NCBI RefSeq assembly: GCF_030177755.1
Contig: NZ_CP126539.1
Location: 2,380,001 to 2,444,000 of the forward strand
From: Devosia sp. RR2S18
GTDB lineage: Bacteria; Pseudomonadota; Alphaproteobacteria; Rhizobiales; Devosiaceae
DNA: 64,000 nucleotides
Direction of reading: 5' to 3'
Made by a program: the position numbers and the translations under genes. Below, piece by piece: positions 46,030 to 54,511 of this stretch (positions are counted from its first letter, which is position 1; each line of letters begins with the position of its first letter). The notes under the pieces are model-generated. The model searched no databases and was not told where the DNA came from. It was given only the letters and a program-made list of their open reading frames with translations.

Positions 46030-47397
46030 ATGGCAAATCCCAAGATAACTTTCATCGGCGCCGGTTCGGCGGTGTTCATGAAGAACATTGTCGGCGACAT
46101 CCTGCAGCGCCCAGCCCTGGCGGGGGCCACGGTGCGCTTGATGGACATCAACCCTACCCGGCTTGAAGAGAGCGAAGTCATCGCCAGAAAGCTGATCGCC
46201 ACCCTGGGCGTGCCGGCGCAGGTGGAGACCTATTCCAACCAGCGCCAAGCGCTTGACGGCACCAATTTTGTCGTCGTCTGCTTCCAGATCGGCGGCTACG
46301 AACCGTCCACCGTCATCGACTTTGACGTGCCCAAGCAATACAATTTGCGCCAGACCATCGCCGATACGCTAGGCGTCGGCGGCATCATGCGCGGCCTGCG
46401 CACCGTGCCACACCTTTGGAGCATCTGCGAGGACATGCTGCAGGTGGCGCCCGACGCCGTCATGCTGCAATACGTCAACCCGATGGCGATCAACACCTGG
46501 GCCATCTCGGAGAAGTACCCCACGATCAAGCAGGTCGGGCTCTGCCACTCGGTCCAGGGCACGGCGCATGAATTGGCCAACGACCTGGGCATTCCATACG
46601 AGGAAATCCGCTACCGCTCGGCGGGCATCAACCACATGGCGTTCTACCTCAAGTTCGAGCACCGCCAGCCCGACGGCTCCTATCGCGACCTCTATCCCGA
46701 TCTCGTGCGCGCCTATCGCGAGGGCCGCGCGCCCAAGCCGACCTGGAACCCACGCTGCCCCAACAAGGTGCGCTACGAGATGCTGACCCGGCTCGGCTAC
46801 TTCGTCACCGAAAGCTCGGAGCATTTCGCCGAGTATACCCCCTACTTCATCAAGGAAGGGCGCGAGGATATAATCGAGAAATTCGGCATCCCGCTCGATG
46901 AGTATCCCAAGCGCTGTGTCGAGCAGATCGCTCGCTGGAAGCAGACGTCAGAAGACTATCGCAAGGCCGAGCGCATCGAGGTCAAGCAGTCCAAGGAGTA
47001 TGCCAGCTCCATCGTCAACTCGGTCTGGACGGGCGAGCCTTCGGTGATCTACGGCAACCTGCGCAACAACGGCGTCATCACCAGCCTGCCCCACAACGCA
47101 GCAGTCGAGGTGCCCTGCCTAGTCGACGACAACGGCCTGCAACCGACCTATATCGGCGAACTGCCGCCCCAGTTGACCGCTTTGATCCGCACCAACATCA
47201 ACGTTCAGGAGCTGACCGTGCGGGCTCTCATGGAAGAAAACCGCGAACACATCTATCACGCGGCGATGATGGACCCGCACACCGCAGCCGAACTCGATCT
47301 GGAGCAGATCTGGAACCTAGTCGACGACCTCACCGAGGCCCATGGCAGCATGCTGCCCGAATGGGCCCGTGGCACCCCCAAGCAGCGCGTCGCCTAG
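46030..47397 (+). CDS. melA: GH4 alpha-galactosidase (MelA family)
   Basis: This 455-residue NAD+ and Mn2+-dependent glycosidase cleaves alpha-galactosides by a redox-elimination mechanism in the cytoplasm. It has an N-terminal Rossmann motif (ITFIGAGSAVFMKNIVGD), VNPMAINTW, the metal-binding CHSV motif (Cys172-Val175), GINHMAFYL and ESSEHFAEYTPYFIK. CHSV is the GH4 subgroup mark of alpha-galactosidases, and the whole length follows E. coli MelA closely. AGGAG precedes the ATG. It ends the importer operon, so the imported sugar probably carries alpha-galactosyl groups (melibiose or raffinose type). Confidence 0.93.
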   Translation: MANPKITFIGAGSAVFMKNIVGDILQRPALAGATVRLMDINPTRLEESEVIARKLIATLGVPAQVETYSNQRQALDGTNFVVVCFQIGGYEPSTVIDFDVPKQYNLRQTIADTLGVGGIMRGLRTVPHLWSICEDMLQVAPDAVMLQYVNPMAINTWAISEKYPTIKQVGLCHSVQGTAHELANDLGIPYEEIRYRSAGINHMAFYLKFEHRQPDGSYRDLYPDLVRAYREGRAPKPTWNPRCPNKVRYEMLTRLGYFVTESSEHFAEYTPYFIKEGREDIIEKFGIPLDEYPKRCVEQIARWKQTSEDYRKAERIEVKQSKEYASSIVNSVWTGEPSVIYGNLRNNGVITSLPHNAAVEVPCLVDDNGLQPTYIGELPPQLTALIRTNINVQELTVRALMEENREHIYHAAMMDPHTAAELDLEQIWNLVDDLTEAHGSMLPEWARGTPKQRVA

Positions 47398-47424
47398 TTG
47401 ACACTTTCCCCTGCTGCCTCCTCG

Positions 47425-47455
47425 CGGCCCCAGCGCATCAGCACTGGGGCCGTTT
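47425..47455 (+). terminator. Terminator of the importer-melA operon
   Basis: A perfect 9-bp stem (CGGCCCCAG / CTGGGGCCG, 10-nt loop) followed by TTT lies between the convergent melA and halogenase genes, 27 bp past the melA stop. The T-run is short. Confidence 0.6.
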
Positions 47456-47461
47456 GCCAGT

Positions 47462-49000
47462 CTAAGCGTCCTGGAGCAATTGTAGGAACTCGGCGTGGTC
47501 GAGCGCCAGCGCGCTTGCTGCGCGATACTCCTTGACCAGTGCATTGAACGTTTCTTGCGCAAAGCGGCGCAGTTTCGGGTCACGCTCCATTTCCCGCCGC
47601 GCTAGCGCTTGATCCAGGAGGCCCAACCCGTCGAGCACGGGATAGTAGAGCTGCGTCTCGATGTGCGGCAGACCGCCCAGGTAGTTAGGGAAGTGCTCGC
47701 GGCGCGGCATCTCGATCTGCCAGCGGGCAAGCCGCTGGCGCGCTTCGGGGTGGATGCGATTGGCACGCACCTCCCGCCAAAAGGGAGTGTCGTCCCTTTC
47801 GGTCACATAGTGCGTGTTGACGAAGGTCCGGAAGTCGTCGACCTGCTGTCCGACACGGGCATTGTAGTCGCCACGGTCGCGTGCCGTCATGTCTTGGGGA
47901 GATTTGAGGAACTGTTGACCGAACAACATCATCTGCACGATCGTGCCGTGGATGGATGTGGACTCCAGCGGCTCGAGAAAGCTCGAACTGAGGCCGACCG
48001 CGAGGCAATTGCCTACCCAGGCATTCTCCAGTCTACCGATCTGAAACCGAATGTCGCTCCGCACCTCGATGGGCTGGCCAAGCACCCGTTCCACTTCAGC
48101 CTTCGCCTCATCTGGCGTCGTGAACTCATCGGAATAGACATAGCCACAGCCATAGCGGGTGCGGGTCGGAATCTGCCACATCCATCCGGCGCTCTGCGCC
48201 CAAGCCAACGTATAGTTCGCTAGTTTCTCGCCTGGTTTGGCGTCAAGCCAGAATGGCAGAGCCCGGTTCACCGGCAGTTCATGCGCATACGACTTCCACG
48301 CCGCATTGAGTTCCTTGACGATCAGCTGCTTGCGAAAGCCTGTGGCATCGATGAAGAAGTCGCCGGCAAGCCTGCGGTTTTCATCCAGCACGAGGGCAGT
48401 GATATTGCCCGTTTCAGGATCACGTTCGATGCCAGAAACTGTGGCATCGACTTTCTCCACCCCTTTGGACTTGCTGGCGAAGAACCTTCCCACTAGCGCC
48501 TGATCGAAGTGGTATGCATGGTGGAACGGACCCAAGGGGATCAACGAGCCATCCACCTTGCGCGCATAGGGGGCCTTCTTGGCCTCGAGCAGTGGCTGAA
48601 ACAGGTGCATCTCCTGCACCGGACGGCCGGCCGCGACAGCGTAGACATTGAGATAGTCGGACGGGGTACCCGCAGGGGCCCGCACCACTTGATGCGGATC
48701 ATCGATGGGGCCGTAGTAGGTATAGCCGGGACGGCGCCAATCCTGGTGGCGGATGCCAAGCTTGAAGCTGGCGTCCGTTTTGCGCAGGAACTCGAACTCA
48801 TCGATGCCGAAGTGCTTCAGCAGCACGCGAAAAGCGGCGGTCGTTGCTTCTCCTACGCCAACGGTGGGAATCTTGGAGGACTCCACGACCGAAAGCCGGA
48901 TATCCAGATTTTGCCGGCGTGCCTCATCCTGAATGATGAAGGCGGCGATCCATCCCGCTGTGCCGCCGCCCACGATCACAAAATGTGCTGGTGTAGCCAT
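47462..49000 (-). CDS. FAD-dependent tryptophan-halogenase family protein
   Basis: This is a 512-residue flavin-dependent halogenase-like enzyme. It has the FAD-binding GGGTAGW motif, the catalytic lysine (Lys80 in TDASFKLGI, equivalent to Lys79 of PrnA) and the family WxWxIP motif (WMWQIP, 273-278). The glutamate that orients the substrate in PrnA is matched by Glu346 in FLEPLEST. All catalytic marks are intact, so it should make a hypohalous-acid/chloramine-type intermediate if supplied with FADH2. No flavin reductase is adjacent. It follows the CHGV-type GH4 gene by 80 bp on the same strand. The substrate is unknown; free tryptophan is only one option. Confidence 0.9.
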   Translation of the reverse strand: MATPAHFVIVGGGTAGWIAAFIIQDEARRQNLDIRLSVVESSKIPTVGVGEATTAAFRVLLKHFGIDEFEFLRKTDASFKLGIRHQDWRRPGYTYYGPIDDPHQVVRAPAGTPSDYLNVYAVAAGRPVQEMHLFQPLLEAKKAPYARKVDGSLIPLGPFHHAYHFDQALVGRFFASKSKGVEKVDATVSGIERDPETGNITALVLDENRRLAGDFFIDATGFRKQLIVKELNAAWKSYAHELPVNRALPFWLDAKPGEKLANYTLAWAQSAGWMWQIPTRTRYGCGYVYSDEFTTPDEAKAEVERVLGQPIEVRSDIRFQIGRLENAWVGNCLAVGLSSSFLEPLESTSIHGTIVQMMLFGQQFLKSPQDMTARDRGDYNARVGQQVDDFRTFVNTHYVTERDDTPFWREVRANRIHPEARQRLARWQIEMPRREHFPNYLGGLPHIETQLYYPVLDGLGLLDQALARREMERDPKLRRFAQETFNALVKEYRAASALALDHAEFLQLLQDA

Positions 49001-49029
49001 CCTCACCCCCGTTCGATGGCAAACTAGAA

Positions 49030-49062
49030 CGAGGACTTGCACTCAACAAGCGCAGGTCCTCG
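49030..49062 (-). terminator. Hairpin between GH4 gene and halogenase gene
   Basis: A 13-bp stem with two mismatches (arms at 49030-49042 and 49050-49062, 7-nt loop) lies 18 bp past the GH4 stop. On the minus strand TTCTAGTTTG follows. It may partly terminate the GH4 transcript and lower halogenase expression. Confidence 0.5.
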
Positions 49063-49080
49063 CCCTTGCCTAGACACCGT

Positions 49081-50535
49081 TCAGTGGTGGGCGCCGCTGA
49101 TCTCGCGTAGTTCCTCGACGGAGCGGACCTTCTTGCGAGCGGCCCCTTCCCAGTCGCGCGTTTTCACCTGGGATCTGGCGAGGCGTTCCTTGGCCGCTGG
49201 CACTGCTTCAGCATATTGCGGGAGCCACTGCGCTTGGGCCACCACCATCTCGTCGACCATGGCCCAGACCTCGTCAGGCGTGCAGATCGCCCCGACAAGC
49301 GGATCGTGCAGAACGGCCAGTTTAAGGGTATTGATGTCACCCGTCATTGCCGCTTCCACCGAGAGACGCTGGACGCCCACGGACACCGTGCAGGTGGTCG
49401 CACAAGCGGTGGGCAGAGTGATCCCCTCGATCATGTTGATGCCGAAGCGATCAACGTAACCAGGGCTTTCAATTATAGCATCATCCGGCAGATTGGTGAT
49501 GATGCCGTTGTTCCGGCGATTGAAATGGCCGCGGTAGGTACGGCCAGTTTCCATCGCCTCGATGATGTAGCTGGCGTGCTCGCGGGTCCGCTTGTGCTGG
49601 TCCAGCGGCTTGGCGGCTTGTTCCTTGAACAGGGGAAAGTCCGTTTCGAACCAGTTCCGCCGCTCGGTAGAATAGCGGAGATAACCGCCGGTCTCGCCGT
49701 GTATCCAATCGCTCATGTCAATCCAGCGACCGATTTCGTCGGGGCGCTTGCGATACCAGGGCAGATATTCCGAGAGGTGGCCGTTGCTTTCGGTGGAGTA
49801 GACGCCGAAGCGCTTGAGCACATCGATTCGCACTTTTTCGGTCTTGCTGTAGACGGGGTGGCGCTCGAAACCGGCGATCAGCTCGTCAGCCTCGACCTTC
49901 CGGCCCTTGGCGCGGACGTCGATATACCAAGTCTGATGGTTGATACCCGAGCAGACGTAGTCGAGTTCGTCATCCGTGATGCCCAGGACCTCGGCGATCT
50001 GGTGAGCGCCGTGCTGGACGCCATGACAGAGCCCCACCACATTGACGCCGCCGTAGAGATCGGCAGCCCAGGTATTCATGGCCATGGGGTTAGCGTAGTT
50101 CAGGAAAAGTGCATTGGTTTCAGCAACTTCCCGGATGTCCTTGCAGAAGTCCAGGATCACCGGAATGTTGCGCTGGCCGTAGAGAATACCGCCGGCGCAG
50201 ATGGTGTCGCCAACGCATTGGTCGACGCCATATTTGAGCGGGATGGAGATGTCGGAGGAGAAGGCCTCCAACCCGCCGACGCGGACGCAGCTCATGATGT
50301 AGCGGGCGCCGCTGATCGCTTCGCGACGGTCGGTGGTGGCGGTAACCTTGGCAGGCAGCTTGTTTACCGACACAATAGTTTCAATGACTTGCCGCACCAT
50401 ATCGAGGTTGTGCGGGTTGATGTCGGTGAGGGCGAACTCGACATCGGCGAATTCCGGCACCTTGAGGAGGTCGGAAATCAGGGTCTTGGTGAAGCCGATC
50501 GACCCAGCACCGATCACAGTAACTTTGAATGACAT
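49081..50535 (-). CDS. GH4 glycosidase with CHGV motif (alpha-glucuronidase/galacturonidase-like)
   Basis: This is a 484-residue GH4 enzyme with the NAD-binding VIGAGSIGFTKTLISDLL start, YANPMAMNTW, a CHGV metal motif (Cys170-Val173) and GINHQTWY. In GH4 the residues after Cys-His track substrate: CHG-type members include alpha-glucuronidases, unlike CHSV alpha-galactosidases. A uronic-acid glycosidase is therefore the best guess, but not proven. The ATG at 50535 has GGGAGGA ahead. It is divergent from an AraC-type gene that probably controls it. The halogenase lies downstream. Confidence 0.88.
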   Translation of the reverse strand: MSFKVTVIGAGSIGFTKTLISDLLKVPEFADVEFALTDINPHNLDMVRQVIETIVSVNKLPAKVTATTDRREAISGARYIMSCVRVGGLEAFSSDISIPLKYGVDQCVGDTICAGGILYGQRNIPVILDFCKDIREVAETNALFLNYANPMAMNTWAADLYGGVNVVGLCHGVQHGAHQIAEVLGITDDELDYVCSGINHQTWYIDVRAKGRKVEADELIAGFERHPVYSKTEKVRIDVLKRFGVYSTESNGHLSEYLPWYRKRPDEIGRWIDMSDWIHGETGGYLRYSTERRNWFETDFPLFKEQAAKPLDQHKRTREHASYIIEAMETGRTYRGHFNRRNNGIITNLPDDAIIESPGYVDRFGINMIEGITLPTACATTCTVSVGVQRLSVEAAMTGDINTLKLAVLHDPLVGAICTPDEVWAMVDEMVVAQAQWLPQYAEAVPAAKERLARSQVKTRDWEGAARKKVRSVEELREISGAHH

Positions 50536-50567
50536 GGCAGTCCTCCCGCTGTCGCACAATGGGCGAT

Positions 50568-50581
50568 AATGTGGACACATT
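50568..50581. promoter_or_regulatory. Candidate operator upstream of the CHGV GH4 gene
   Basis: A perfect palindrome (AATGTG-GA-CACATT) is located 33 bp upstream of the GH4 start, in the divergent region shared with the AraC-type gene. Its position suits a regulator site and argues that the AraC reading frame starts downstream of it. Confidence 0.4.
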
Positions 50582-50639
50582 GCTAGCCTTGAGCGGCTCT
50601 CTGGTGGTAGAGAAAGCTTGTGCCAACCCGGGTAATTTT

Positions 50640-51509
50640 GTGCTTTCCCAACTCCTCGTTCACGGCCACGACGTGCGCGTTCTAGACCTGCCCAAAGCGC
50701 CGGTACCGCTCCACTGCATGGCCGCGAGTGCCGGATATGAACAGCGTATGAACGAGATTTACTCCTGGGATGGATTAAATCGGGGCAGTTCGCCTTTTGT
50801 CGTCGTGCAGCACACGCTCACCGGTGAGGGTCGGCTCGACTATGCCGGGGTCCAACATCGATTGGCTCCCGGCGACACGATGGTCCTGACGATGCCGCAT
50901 GCCCATCGCTACTGGCTGGAGCGCGGTGGGCGATGGGATTATTTCTGGATCGTGCTCAATGGCCGCGAGGCGCTACGATTAGCGCGGGAGATCATCGATG
51001 CACGTGGTCCAGTCCTTCGACCTCCCTCCTCTGTGGTCGACCGAATGGCCGCTGGCTGCCTGATACTTCTTGAGCGACAGAGTATCGTTCCGGGAGAAGC
51101 CTCAGTTGCGGCTTACGGGGTGATGGCAGCTCTCCACGACGCAGCTTTCATCGGCCAAGAGGAGGCGTCACCCGTGCTCGCAGCCCCGCTACGCCGTGTC
51201 ATCAACTACATAGAGCAGAACCTTTCGGCAGCGCTGCAAGTAGAGCAACTCGCCGCGATGGCCGAGATGAGCCGCGCTCACTTTGTGCGCCAGTTCAGCG
51301 CAGCCATGGGCAGTCCGCCTTCGGAGTGGGTGGTGGAACGGCGTATCGAGAGGATCGAGCGGCTGCTGGTCGCCACTGACCTAAGTGTGGCGGCTATCGC
51401 GCAGGCGACCGGCTTTGCCGACGGCAACTATCTCGCCAAGGCCTTCCGGCGACGCAGGGGCATGGCTCCCATCGAGTTTCGGAGGCACGCTCGGGAACAA
51501 TTGGACTAG
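50640..51509 (+). CDS. AraC family transcriptional regulator
   Basis: This is a regulator of about 289 residues. An N-terminal arabinose-binding-type cupin (VVVQHTLTGEGRLDYAGVQHRLAPGDTMVL) precedes two C-terminal HTH motifs (LQVEQLAAMAEMSRAHFVRQF; LSVAAIAQATGFADGNYLAKAFRR). It is divergent from the CHGV GH4 gene and likely regulates GH4-halogenase. The start is uncertain. The GTG at 50640 keeps the segment VPLHCMAASAGYE that precedes the cupin in relatives and leaves ~100 bp for promoters. ATGs at 50559 and 50718 are alternatives. Confidence 0.82.
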   Translation: MLSQLLVHGHDVRVLDLPKAPVPLHCMAASAGYEQRMNEIYSWDGLNRGSSPFVVVQHTLTGEGRLDYAGVQHRLAPGDTMVLTMPHAHRYWLERGGRWDYFWIVLNGREALRLAREIIDARGPVLRPPSSVVDRMAAGCLILLERQSIVPGEASVAAYGVMAALHDAAFIGQEEASPVLAAPLRRVINYIEQNLSAALQVEQLAAMAEMSRAHFVRQFSAAMGSPPSEWVVERRIERIERLLVATDLSVAAIAQATGFADGNYLAKAFRRRRGMAPIEFRRHAREQLD

Positions 51510-51594
51510 CCGACACACTCGACCGGCTCGTCAAATCTCCGACTTCAGAAGCTTCGCGACGCCAATAGTTCAGGTTCACATTGTCAGCCCACTG

Positions 51595-51609
51595 TTAACC
51601 CGTTGTTAA
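51595..51609. promoter_or_regulatory. CtrA-type box (TTAA-N7-TTAA)
   Basis: This is an exact TTAA-N7-TTAA element, the consensus half-site pair of the cell-cycle regulator CtrA. It lies 131 bp upstream of the SpoIIE-type phosphatase gene in a 230-bp intergenic region that is more AT-rich than its surroundings. CtrA control is inferred from the motif only. Confidence 0.5.
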
Positions 51610-51739
51610 TCAGCCGTTTGGAGGAACGGTCGATAGTGGAAAACTAGGTGAACTGATCGTTCTTTGTGGTTGTTTAATCCACGATGTGGCCGCAGGTAGG
51701 CGCTACCTGCTCTCGGGCCAACAGGTACGTGGACGCTTA

Positions 51740-53725
51740 ATGAAGATACGCCACATCATCCTTGTTCTTACGCTGGCTCTGGGCCTGGCCCTGGTGTTGG
51801 TTGCGGCCATGTTGGTGCAAGAGGAACTTGTCAGGCTCGATACCGCACAGCGACTGCAAGCCTCCAACGAGGTGCGAGAGCACATGCTGGTAGCCAGCAC
51901 GGCGCTGTCGCGCGAGCGAACCAGTACTTATGTGCACCTACTGACGGGTGATGGAGCGCCCCCAGCGCCAATCGGTGAGCTCCGCGAGCAAGTGGATCTG
52001 GCACTTGTGGAAGCCCGGCAGGACCTGACCCGAGGACGATCGTACCTTCCTAATGCGGATCGCAGTCTCGACGTTATTCGCCGGGCCGAGCAGCAGATCG
52101 AAGTATGGCGTCTGGTTGCGGATGAGGCGGGGGCAACCCAGGACGGCATGAGCCGGCGGGATGCTGCGGCTGCCTGGATTGCCAGTGCGACAGAACTGGT
52201 GCGCACCTTGCAATCCTCTCGCTTGAGCCTGCTGCACAACAATCGCCCTGTGGATCCCACGCTGCGCTCCGAGGCCAATGTCCGCGCCCACGCTGACGTG
52301 TTGCACGAAGCTGTCGCGTATAATGAGGCAGTCGGCGTGGGGCTGATTTCCGCAGCAGAAGCGGACCGATCCCGCCTCGAGGCGGTAATGGCCCGCAACG
52401 TGGGTCGCATGGAGCTGGCGTGGCAACTGATCGGCGGGGAAATTTCCTCATCGCTCACTCCAGATGTCCGCGGCACCATCGCTGCAGCCCAGCAGACCTA
52501 TGAGCGCACCTACGATCCTCTACAGGTCACGGTGGTCAATGCGGCGCCAAACCTCACACCGGAAAACGTCCTACAGGCTTGGCAGCTGACCTCCGAGACG
52601 ACTTTGGACAGCCTAACTCTGATGCAAGCGCACCTGCTGGAAAGTTCGCGCGTGAGGTTGGAAGGCCTCGTCGCACAGGCCCAGCGTTCGGCGTTCCTCG
52701 TGACCCTGCTGGCGGTGGGCGGAGTAGTTGCAGCTGTCCTTATTCTCCTGGTGGTTCGGCGACGCGTCATACAGCCGCTCAGACAGGTCAGCGAAGCCAT
52801 GGTCCGCTTGGCAGCCAATGATCTCACGACACCGGCACCGCGTGCTCGTCGTCATGATGAAGTCGGGCAGATGACGAACGCACTGCGCACCTTCAAAGCC
52901 AACGCAATTCTGCGCCAGCGCACCCAAGTGGAGTTGCAGCGCGTGCACCACGACCTTCAAGACACTTATGACCAACTTCGGCGCGACCTCGAAGCCGCTG
53001 CCACGATCCAGATGGCCATGCTTCCGCCCCCCGCTGCGGTCGACAGCATCAACCATACTGGCCTCTACTCTCCTTCGAGCCTGGTGGCCGGTGACACCTA
53101 CAACGTGATCCGACGACCGGGTGGCGGGGTGGGCTTTTTTCAGATTGATGTTGCCGGACATGGCGCGGCTGCTGCGTTGGTCTCGGTGGCCGGTCAGCAC
53201 ACGCTTTCGCAAGCCATTCTCACCCGCCGTGACGATGCGACGCTGGAAGACGTGCTCTCCGAGGTCAATCAGGAGTGGCCCCCTGACCTGCCTTATTTCA
53301 CCACCATTTTCGGCGAGATAGACCCGACCTATCCCCGCGCCCGGATGGTGCAGGCCGGACACCCCTGCCCGCTTCTGATCGGCGCAAACGGACAGGTGCG
53401 TTTTTTGGGCGAGAGCGGATTTCCGATCGGCATGCTGCCACAGGCAACCTATGATACGCTGGAGTTCGAGTTCGCTGCGGGCGACCGGCTTCTGATCTAT
53501 TCCGACGGCGTGATTGAAACGGAAAACCGGCTAGGGGAATTCTACTCCGAAGACCGCCTTCTCGCCCTTGTTGCCGAGCACGCGCAGCGGTCAACGAAAG
53601 ATCTCTTGTTGACGCTGCAAGCTTCGCTCAGGAGCTGGCGGGGAATTGACAATCTGACGGACGATGTCAGCGTCCTTGTCATTGAGCGAAACACATCGTG
53701 GGGACCCACACATGCTATCCACTGA
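51740..53725 (+). CDS. HAMP and SpoIIE-type PP2C serine phosphatase, membrane sensor
   Basis: This is a 661-residue RsbU-like protein. Membrane helix 1 (about 5-28) and helix 2 (318-340) frame a ~290-residue helical periplasmic sensor. HAMP (341-390) and a coiled stretch follow, and then a SpoIIE PP2C domain (about 430-655). Metal-site motifs are GDTYN (451-455), DVAGHG (470-475), LIYSDGVIE and NLTDDVS. The second Asp of the usual GDxYD is Asn here. It should dephosphorylate the adjacent STAS protein. The ATG at 51740 starts MKIRHIILVLTL. It overlaps the STAS gene by 14 bp. Confidence 0.92.
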   Translation: MKIRHIILVLTLALGLALVLVAAMLVQEELVRLDTAQRLQASNEVREHMLVASTALSRERTSTYVHLLTGDGAPPAPIGELREQVDLALVEARQDLTRGRSYLPNADRSLDVIRRAEQQIEVWRLVADEAGATQDGMSRRDAAAAWIASATELVRTLQSSRLSLLHNNRPVDPTLRSEANVRAHADVLHEAVAYNEAVGVGLISAAEADRSRLEAVMARNVGRMELAWQLIGGEISSSLTPDVRGTIAAAQQTYERTYDPLQVTVVNAAPNLTPENVLQAWQLTSETTLDSLTLMQAHLLESSRVRLEGLVAQAQRSAFLVTLLAVGGVVAAVLILLVVRRRVIQPLRQVSEAMVRLAANDLTTPAPRARRHDEVGQMTNALRTFKANAILRQRTQVELQRVHHDLQDTYDQLRRDLEAAATIQMAMLPPPAAVDSINHTGLYSPSSLVAGDTYNVIRRPGGGVGFFQIDVAGHGAAAALVSVAGQHTLSQAILTRRDDATLEDVLSEVNQEWPPDLPYFTTIFGEIDPTYPRARMVQAGHPCPLLIGANGQVRFLGESGFPIGMLPQATYDTLEFEFAAGDRLLIYSDGVIETENRLGEFYSEDRLLALVAEHAQRSTKDLLLTLQASLRSWRGIDNLTDDVSVLVIERNTSWGPTHAIH

Positions 53726-54047
53726 GACCACCGGAGACGTGCTGGTAGTCCGCCTGACCGAGAAGCGCCTCGACGCTGGCAAGGCACCGCTGTTCAAGGA
53801 GCGGATCGGGAGCTTGATCGAAGACGGTGCAAGTCGCCTGGTGCTCGATCTTCGCGACGTAGAATTCATCGACAGCTCGGGGCTGGGGGTGATCGTTTCC
53901 TGCCTTAAGCGTCTCGGCCCTGCCGGCAACCTCGCAATTGCCGGGGCCAGCAGCCCCGTGAAGCGGTTGTTCACCCTCACCCGCATGGACCGCGTCTTTT
54001 CCATGCACGATACGCCTGAAGCGGCTGTTGCTAGCCTTACCTCCTGA
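53712..54047 (+). CDS. STAS-domain anti-sigma factor antagonist
   Basis: This is a 111-residue SpoIIAA/RsbV-type protein. The STAS core is intact, with the phosphorylatable serine in EFIDSSGLGVIVSCLKRLG. In partner switching the unphosphorylated form binds the kinase/anti-sigma protein encoded next. The ATG at 53712 starts MLSTETTGDVLVVRL and lies within the end of the phosphatase gene, implying coupled translation. The 11-bp gap to the kinase gene supports one operon. Confidence 0.92.
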   Translation: MLSTETTGDVLVVRLTEKRLDAGKAPLFKERIGSLIEDGASRLVLDLRDVEFIDSSGLGVIVSCLKRLGPAGNLAIAGASSPVKRLFTLTRMDRVFSMHDTPEAAVASLTS

Positions 54048-54058
54048 AGGAATGCAGC

Positions 54059-54511
54059 ATGATCCCCGCCGTCAGCCTGCAAATAGACAGCGACCTCGAT
54101 AGCGTTGAGCTCGTAGCCAAGGCGGTTCGCGCGCTTTGCTCGGACAAGTTGGGCGAAGACATGCTCGCGGACGTTGAACTGAGCGTGGTTGAAGCCATCA
54201 ACAACGTGATCAAGCATGGCTACCGAGGCGAGAAGGGCCTGCCGGTCGAGGTCAAGATCAGCATCAAGTCAGATCGGGTGGTGCTGGACATCTTCGACGA
54301 AGCTCCTCCTATGCCGGGGAGCCTGCTCGAGCCGGACACGGCAGCGCTGTTCGATTTCAATCCTGAAAATCTCGACGAGCTACCAGAAGGCGGAATGGGA
54401 TTGTCGCTGATCAAGATGACGATGGATGAGATCAGCTACTCTTCTCAATCCGGCATCAATCGGCTGACCCTGACCAAGCTATTCGAAAACCCCGGCACGC
54501 GCGTTCAGTAG
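54059..54511 (+). CDS. RsbW/SpoIIAB-like serine kinase (HATPase_c_2), anti-sigma type
   Basis: This is a 150-residue GHKL-fold kinase. The N-box is clear (ELSVVEAINNVIKHGYRG) and the G2 box is GGMGLSLIKMTMDEISY. The G1 region reads IFDEAPPMPG and lacks the usual glycine, so ATP binding may be unusual. It should phosphorylate the STAS partner and in the free state bind an output protein. No sigma factor gene is in the cluster, so the output may be a non-sigma target such as the neighbouring glycan machinery. AAGGA precedes the ATG. Confidence 0.88.
   Translation: MIPAVSLQIDSDLDSVELVAKAVRALCSDKLGEDMLADVELSVVEAINNVIKHGYRGEKGLPVEVKISIKSDRVVLDIFDEAPPMPGSLLEPDTAALFDFNPENLDELPEGGMGLSLIKMTMDEISYSSQSGINRLTLTKLFENPGTRVQ

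Noticed and set aside
49216..50532. 438-codon open frame antisense to the CHGV GH4 gene
   Set aside because: Shadow of a well-supported GH4 gene; no recognisable product.
51618..51664. EcfG-type (GGAAC-N16/17-CGTT) stress promoter upstream of the phosphatase gene
   Set aside because: GGAAC and CGTT elements are present, but none pair at the required spacing.
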